From: Methanomicrobiales archaeon
GTDB taxonomy: Archaea > Halobacteriota > Methanomicrobia > Methanomicrobiales > JACTUA01
Length of the DNA stretch: 9,283 nucleotides
Direction: 5' to 3'
Assembly (NCBI GenBank): GCA_028678905.1
Contig: JAJRCO010000380.1
Coordinates: 1-9,283, forward strand
This document shows, one piece after another, positions 6,079 through 9,283 of this stretch. A model generated the notes under the pieces. That model saw only the letters and a list, made by a program, of their open reading frames with translations, searched no databases and was not told the DNA's origin. The position numbers were made by a program, and so were the translations under genes. How positions within the stretch are numbered: position 1 is the stretch's first letter; every line of letters starts with the position of its first letter.

Positions 6079-6516
6079 TCACTGGAAGAATGAACTCTCC
6101 ATGAGCATCACTCCTTGGGACCGGAGGGTCTGGATAGCCTGGTCCACGTTGTCCACCCGGAGGATCAGCACCGCTGCATCCTTCCCGGTATAGGCATAGG
6201 CATAATCGATATTGACCTGCGAATCCCCGAGGATCCGGGCGATCTCGTAGAGGCCTCCTGGCTCGTCCTTCATCCGGACCGCGATCACATCGGTGAAGTG
6301 CACCATGAAACCCATGCTGGTCAGCTTCTCATACGCCTTCTCCGAATGATCCACCAGGGCCCGTACCACACCAAACCCGTCGGCCTCAGCGATGGTAAAA
6401 GCGAGGATATTGATGGCATCTTCTTCCAGCGCCCGGGAGATGGCGGCCAGCCTTCCTGGCCGGTTTTCAGAAAATATCGAGATCTGTTTTATCACGAACT
6501 TCTTCGTTTCCATCAT
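6079..6516 (-). CDS. Tandem ACT-domain amino-acid-binding protein
   Basis: 145 residues made of two ACT domains: residues 8-72 (opening QISIFSENRPGRLAAISRAL) and 76-141 (opening VIAVRMKDEPGGLYEIARIL). Each keeps the glycine-containing loop between strand 1 and helix 1 (NRPGRL, DEPGGL) where ACT domains bind amino acids at dimer interfaces. There is no catalytic domain, so it is a free-standing sensor or regulatory partner. The start codon overlaps the stop of the upstream paaK copy in an ATGA arrangement, so translation is coupled. Small double-ACT genes beside phenylacetate-CoA ligase genes are a recurrent archaeal pairing, which suggests sensing of an aromatic amino acid or related product; the ligand is inferred, not shown. 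ATG at 6516 is followed directly by a second ATG at 6513, and the ribosome binding site suits either. Confidence 0.88.
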   Translation of the reverse strand: MMETKKFVIKQISIFSENRPGRLAAISRALEEDAINILAFTIAEADGFGVVRALVDHSEKAYEKLTSMGFMVHFTDVIAVRMKDEPGGLYEIARILGDSQVNIDYAYAYTGKDAAVLILRVDNVDQAIQTLRSQGVMLMESSFFQ

Positions 6517-7814
6517 ATCTTCCTCCTGTCAACGACCCGTTTTGCCTTCCCTTCAAACCGGGGAAGCGAGCCTGGTTCGGCCAGTTCCACATCGGCTGCC
6601 ACATTGAGAGCGCTTCGCAGGCGGGAGGTGATCAACTGCTTAATCTTCATCAGATCGGTGATCCGGTCGCTGAAGGCGTCCGGATGCACCTCCACCCGGA
6701 TGAGCAGCGTGTCCAGTTCGTGCTGCCGGTCCACCACGATCTGGAAATGCTGGCCGACCTGTGGGATACCCATCAGGGCATGCTCGATCTGGGAGGGGAA
6801 GACATTGATCCCCCGGATGATCAGCATATCGTCTACCCTTCCCTGGATGCGGGTGATCCGGGGGTGCGTCCTCCCGCAGGGGCAGGTGTCTGTCACCAGC
6901 GTGGTGATGTCGCCGATCCGGAAGCGGATCATGGGTAACGCCTCTTTCTGGAGCATGGTGATGGTCAGTTCACCACGCTCGCCCGGAGCCACCGCTTCCT
7001 CGGAATGAGGATCGATAACCTCCACCAGGGCGAGATCCCCCCATATGTGGATGCCCTTCTGTTCGGAGCACTCGCAGAACAGAGGACCATACAGTTCGCT
7101 CGTCCCATAGATATCGTAGGCCTTGACCCCCAGCCAGTCCTGGATGCGGTTGCGCATCTGTTCCGACCAGGGCTCGGCACCGAGAATCGCGGTTCGGAGA
7201 TGGGTGTCGTTTTTGATGCTCACTCCCATCTTCTCGGCAGCTTCTCCCATATGCAGGAGATAAGAGGGGGTGCAGGCGATTGCGGTCGCCCGCAGGTCCT
7301 GCATCAGCTCGATCTGTCGTTCGGTGTTTCCCACGCTGGTGGGGATCACCGTAGCTCCGATCCGTTCGGCGCCGTAGTGGAGTCCGAGACCCCCGGTGAA
7401 CAGTCCGTATCCGTAGCTCACCTGCATCACGTCGCCCCTCCCCAGGCCGCAGGAGGTGAGTGCCCGGGCTAGAGACGTGGTCCAGGCTTCGATATCTCGG
7501 GCGGTGTAGCCGACCACGGTAGGTTTTCCGGTCGTACCGCTGGACACGTGGTAGCGCACCAGCTCGTCCTGCGAGGCCACGAACAGCCGATCCGGATAGT
7601 TGTCCCGCAGGTCGGATTTGAACATAAAGGGGAGTTTGCGCACGTCTGCAAGTTCGCCAATGTCGTCCGGATGCACCCCGTGATCCCGCATCCGTTGGTG
7701 ATAGAAAGGAGAGAAGCTGTAGAGACGGTAAACCAGTGTCTTGAGCAGTTTGTACTGGAGCCGTTCGAGTTCTGCGGGCGGAAGCTCTTCGATACGCGGA
7801 TCCCAGCTTACCAC
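6513..7814 (-). CDS. paaK: Phenylacetate-CoA ligase family protein, copy B
   Basis: 433 residues from GTG. It is an AMP-forming adenylate ligase of the PaaK family, which activates an aryl acid with ATP and CoA to the aryl-CoA. Motifs: P-loop SSGTTGKPTV (91-100), YGLFTGGLGLHYGAER (136-151), the A5-type YDIYGTSELYGP (233-244), FRIGD (298-302), CPCGR (311-315), GRVDDMLIIRGINVFP (325-340) and the C-terminal PRFEGKAKRV (418-427), whose lysines include the likely catalytic one. It shows about 60% identity with copy A over residues 86-197 by hand count, so the two arose by duplication. It departs from copy A in two core motifs (YGTSE for YGLSE, FRIGD for YRTGD), which hints at another substrate. 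It overlaps copy A by seven bases and the ACT gene by four. It probably feeds arylacetyl-CoA to indolepyruvate oxidoreductase for aromatic amino acid salvage. Confidence 0.9.
   Translation of the reverse strand: MVSWDPRIEELPPAELERLQYKLLKTLVYRLYSFSPFYHQRMRDHGVHPDDIGELADVRKLPFMFKSDLRDNYPDRLFVASQDELVRYHVSSGTTGKPTVVGYTARDIEAWTTSLARALTSCGLGRGDVMQVSYGYGLFTGGLGLHYGAERIGATVIPTSVGNTERQIELMQDLRATAIACTPSYLLHMGEAAEKMGVSIKNDTHLRTAILGAEPWSEQMRNRIQDWLGVKAYDIYGTSELYGPLFCECSEQKGIHIWGDLALVEVIDPHSEEAVAPGERGELTITMLQKEALPMIRFRIGDITTLVTDTCPCGRTHPRITRIQGRVDDMLIIRGINVFPSQIEHALMGIPQVGQHFQIVVDRQHELDTLLIRVEVHPDAFSDRITDLMKIKQLITSRLRSALNVAADVELAEPGSLPRFEGKAKRVVDRRKI
6522..6527 (-). promoter_or_regulatory. Ribosome binding site of the ACT gene
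   Basis: AGGAGG on the minus strand lies five bases before the ATG at 6516 and eight before the ATG at 6513. It sits inside the 3' end of the upstream paaK gene and is the strongest such site in the window. Confidence 0.7.
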
Positions 7815-9106
7815 AGCGCCCCCCTCCGATCGATGACCCGTTTGGCTTTTCCCTCAAAGCGGGGAAGCGACCCCGACTCCATGAGCCGAATAGTGGTCCG
7901 GATCCCCAGCACGTCCCGCAGTGCGCCCGAGATCTTCTGCTGCACTCGTGCGAGATCCCGAAGCTCTCCGCTGAAGAATTCTCGGTTCATTTCAACTTCT
8001 ATGGTCATTTCATCGAGATAATTGATTCGATCGATGATCACCATGAACTGTTCCCCCACCTCAGGCAGACTGCGCAGGACATGTTCGATCTGGGAGGGAA
8101 AGACGTTGATCCCCCGGATTACCAGCATGTCATCGCTACGGCCGGTGATTCTTCCGATCTTCTGTCCCCGGCCACAGGGGCAGCTTCCTTTTTCCAGGCA
8201 GGTGATGTCACCGGTGCGGTAGCGGATGAGCGGCATCGCTTCCTTGACCAGCGGAGTGATCACCATCTCCCCCCGCTCCCCGTCTTCAACCCGCTCCCCG
8301 GTGACCGGGTCGATGATCTCGGTGAGATAACAGTCGTGCCAGATATGCAGCCCGTCTTTCTCGGGACATTCAAAAGCCACTCCCGGACCGTACATCTCGG
8401 AAAGACCGTAGGAGTCGAAGGCACTCAGCTCCAGACGGCGCTGGAGTTCGCTGCGCATGGACTCTGACCAGGCTTCCGCACCGAAAAGACCGGTCCTTAA
8501 GGTGGGCAGATCCACGCCCATCTGCTCGCTCACTTCCGCAATATGCAGGGCATAGCTCGGTGTGCAGTGGATTGCAGTCACCCCAAAGTCGCGGATCATC
8601 TCGATCTGGCGTTTGGTATTGCCGGTCGCACTCGGGATCACGGTCAGTCCAGCCCGTTCGGCACCGTAATGAACACCCAGTCCCCCAGTGAATAGCCCGT
8701 AATTCACCATATTCTGAAAGATATCTCCCTCGGCGAGACCAACCATGGTCAGGTTCCGTGCGATCAGCTCCGACCATTGATCCAGATCGTTCTTCGTATA
8801 TCCTACCACCGTAGGCTTCCCGGTCGTGCCGGAGGTAGTATGGATGCGGACCACCTGGGAGAGAGGAACGGCAAGCGAACCGAAGGGGTATCCGGCCTGC
8901 AGATCTTTCTTGGTCGTGAAGGGAAGGGTCTCCACGTCCTGCAGAGAACGAATATCCTCCGGACGAATTCCCAGGCTCTTGAACCGTTCGTGGTACCAAG
9001 GAACCGCCTGTGCCTGGTGGAGCGTCCATTTCAGACGCTTCAGCTGGAGGGCAGCGAGCCGGTCTCCCTGCAGCGTCTCCATTTTCTTGTTCCAGAACGT
9101 CGGCAT
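7808..9106 (-). CDS. paaK: Phenylacetate-CoA ligase, copy A (first gene of operon)
   Basis: 432 residues from the ATG at 9106. It carries the full PaaK set: N-terminal FWNKKMETL, P-loop TSGTTGKPTV (91-100), YGLFTGGLGVHYGAER (136-151), DSYGLSEMYGPG (231-242), YRTGD (296-300), CPCGR (309-313), GRSDDMLVIRGINVFP (322-337) and PRFEGKAKRV (415-424). All motifs match the family consensus, so this is the more orthodox of the two copies. An ATG at 9136 would add ten residues, but it lies within the TATA box; starting at 9106 also puts the P-loop and following motifs at the same residue numbers as in copy B. Known role: ATP-dependent formation of phenylacetyl-CoA or a related arylacetyl-CoA; in methanogens this fits import and reuse of aryl acids for Phe, Tyr or Trp. 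Cytosolic. Indolepyruvate oxidoreductase genes are not in the window. Confidence 0.93.
   Translation of the reverse strand: MPTFWNKKMETLQGDRLAALQLKRLKWTLHQAQAVPWYHERFKSLGIRPEDIRSLQDVETLPFTTKKDLQAGYPFGSLAVPLSQVVRIHTTSGTTGKPTVVGYTKNDLDQWSELIARNLTMVGLAEGDIFQNMVNYGLFTGGLGVHYGAERAGLTVIPSATGNTKRQIEMIRDFGVTAIHCTPSYALHIAEVSEQMGVDLPTLRTGLFGAEAWSESMRSELQRRLELSAFDSYGLSEMYGPGVAFECPEKDGLHIWHDCYLTEIIDPVTGERVEDGERGEMVITPLVKEAMPLIRYRTGDITCLEKGSCPCGRGQKIGRITGRSDDMLVIRGINVFPSQIEHVLRSLPEVGEQFMVIIDRINYLDEMTIEVEMNREFFSGELRDLARVQQKISGALRDVLGIRTTIRLMESGSLPRFEGKAKRVIDRRGALW
7823..7827 (-). promoter_or_regulatory. Ribosome binding site fixing the GTG start of paaK copy B
   Basis: GGAGG on the minus strand, within a longer purine run, lies eight bases before the GTG at 7814 and inside the last codons of paaK copy A. 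It supports initiation at GTG, for which no nearby in-frame ATG offers an alternative. Confidence 0.6.
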
Positions 9107-9133
9107 TCTCTGATATGCTATTGCATGGCATGA

Positions 9134-9141
9134 CATATAAT
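9134..9141 (-). promoter_or_regulatory. TATA box of the paaK-paaK-ACT operon
   Basis: On the minus strand this reads ATTATATG, centred about 31 nt before the ATG at 9106. The expected transcription start is near 9112, giving a leader of about six bases. It is the best match to an archaeal TATA box in the window. Confidence 0.55.
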
Positions 9142-9165
9142 TGGTAGTGTTTTCAGAAACAGATG

Positions 9166-9195
9166 GAAAATCGGCCTATGAATATGACGATTTTC
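9166..9195. repeat. 8-bp inverted repeat upstream of the paaK operon, candidate operator
   Basis: GAAAATCG (9166-9173) and CGATTTTC (9188-9195) are perfect reverse complements with a 14-base spacer, so their centres are 22 bp apart, about two helix turns. The site begins about 25 bp upstream of the paaK TATA box. The spacing suits a dimeric DNA-binding protein better than an RNA hairpin. There is no T run after either arm to suggest a terminator. The rest of 9107-9283 shows no credible gene. Confidence 0.45.
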
Positions 9196-9275
9196 ATGAC
9201 GGGAAATCTTCGGTAGTGCCGATTCAGAGAGGAAGCACCGGACAGGAGAGCTGATTCTTCTTTTTACCGCTCCAC

Positions 9276-9281
9276 AAGGAG
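9276..9281 (+). promoter_or_regulatory. Possible ribosome binding site of a gene beyond the right edge
   Basis: AAGGAG ends two bases before the window edge, with no start codon after it inside the window. It would suit a plus-strand gene starting within the next ten bases, divergent from the paaK operon. A six-base match alone is weak evidence. Confidence 0.25.
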
Positions 9282-9283
9282 AC

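Noticed and set aside
6115..7008. 297-codon plus-strand reading frame
   Set aside because: Antisense to the ACT gene and the end of paaK copy B, both of which are clear protein families; no coherent domain in its translation.
6970..7857. 295-codon minus-strand frame inside the paaK pair
   Set aside because: An alternative frame of the real ligase genes, very rich in Arg and Gly, with no motif of its own.
8370..9131. 253-codon minus-strand frame over paaK copy A
   Set aside because: Another frame of the same strand as a complete ligase gene; it has no independent start signal and no domain.
9107..9136. ATG at 9136 as start of paaK copy A
   Set aside because: It falls within the best TATA box of the window, and starting at 9106 puts the motifs in register with copy B.
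9163..9216. 17-codon plus-strand frame with several ATGs
   Set aside because: No ribosome binding site, no TATA box at the right distance, and it covers the inverted repeat, which explains the sequence better.
5968..9218. Heptamer GGTAGTG at 9143 and 9212, with its complement near 5968
   Set aside because: Seven-base matches at unrelated places are expected by chance in 9 kb; no consistent position relative to promoters.

Overview
The window looks like chromosomal DNA of a methanogenic archaeon, most likely order Methanomicrobiales, though that placement is inferred from gene content alone. The pointers are a split GMP synthase (glutaminase subunit as its own 184-residue gene), the archaeal type of CobT, a hexulose-6-phosphate synthase fused to an RraA-like domain, a TraB-type membrane protein, and paired phenylacetate-CoA ligases with an ACT protein. 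Short AT-rich boxes stand about 27-32 nt before several start codons, as expected of archaeal TATA boxes. No RNA gene, insertion sequence, CRISPR array or phage gene was seen, and no stretch over 300 bases lacks a gene.

Layout: positions 1-50 hold the first 16 codons of a minus-strand gene that leaves the window. Across a very short interlocked promoter region, the plus strand carries cobT-like (94-1104), then guaA, a YkgJ-type cysteine-cluster gene and a traB-like gene; the last three overlap and look like one operon (1142-3418). A nitroreductase (3457-3975), a single-domain rhodanese (4147-4497) and the hps-rraA fusion (4648-5934) follow, each with its own upstream spacer. A hairpin at 6031-6059 separates the fusion gene from a convergent minus-strand operon, read from the right: paaK copy A (9106-7808), paaK copy B (7814-6513), ACT protein (6516-6079). 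The last 177 bases are the upstream region of this operon; they hold an 8-bp inverted repeat and possibly the ribosome binding site of a divergent gene just outside the window.

How the genes may work together: CobT activates the lower-ligand base of cobamides, which methanogens need for methyl transfer. GuaA supplies ammonia for GMP synthesis. Hps can make ribulose 5-phosphate for nucleotides from fructose 6-phosphate where the oxidative pentose phosphate pathway is absent. The PaaK/ACT operon fits salvage of aryl acids into aromatic amino acids through arylacetyl-CoA and indolepyruvate oxidoreductase, with the ACT protein as a likely amino-acid sensor. The most interesting open points are the RraA-like half of the Hps fusion, the two diverged PaaK copies, the interlocked divergent promoter, the recurring leaderless-type starts, and the operator-like inverted repeat upstream of paaK.
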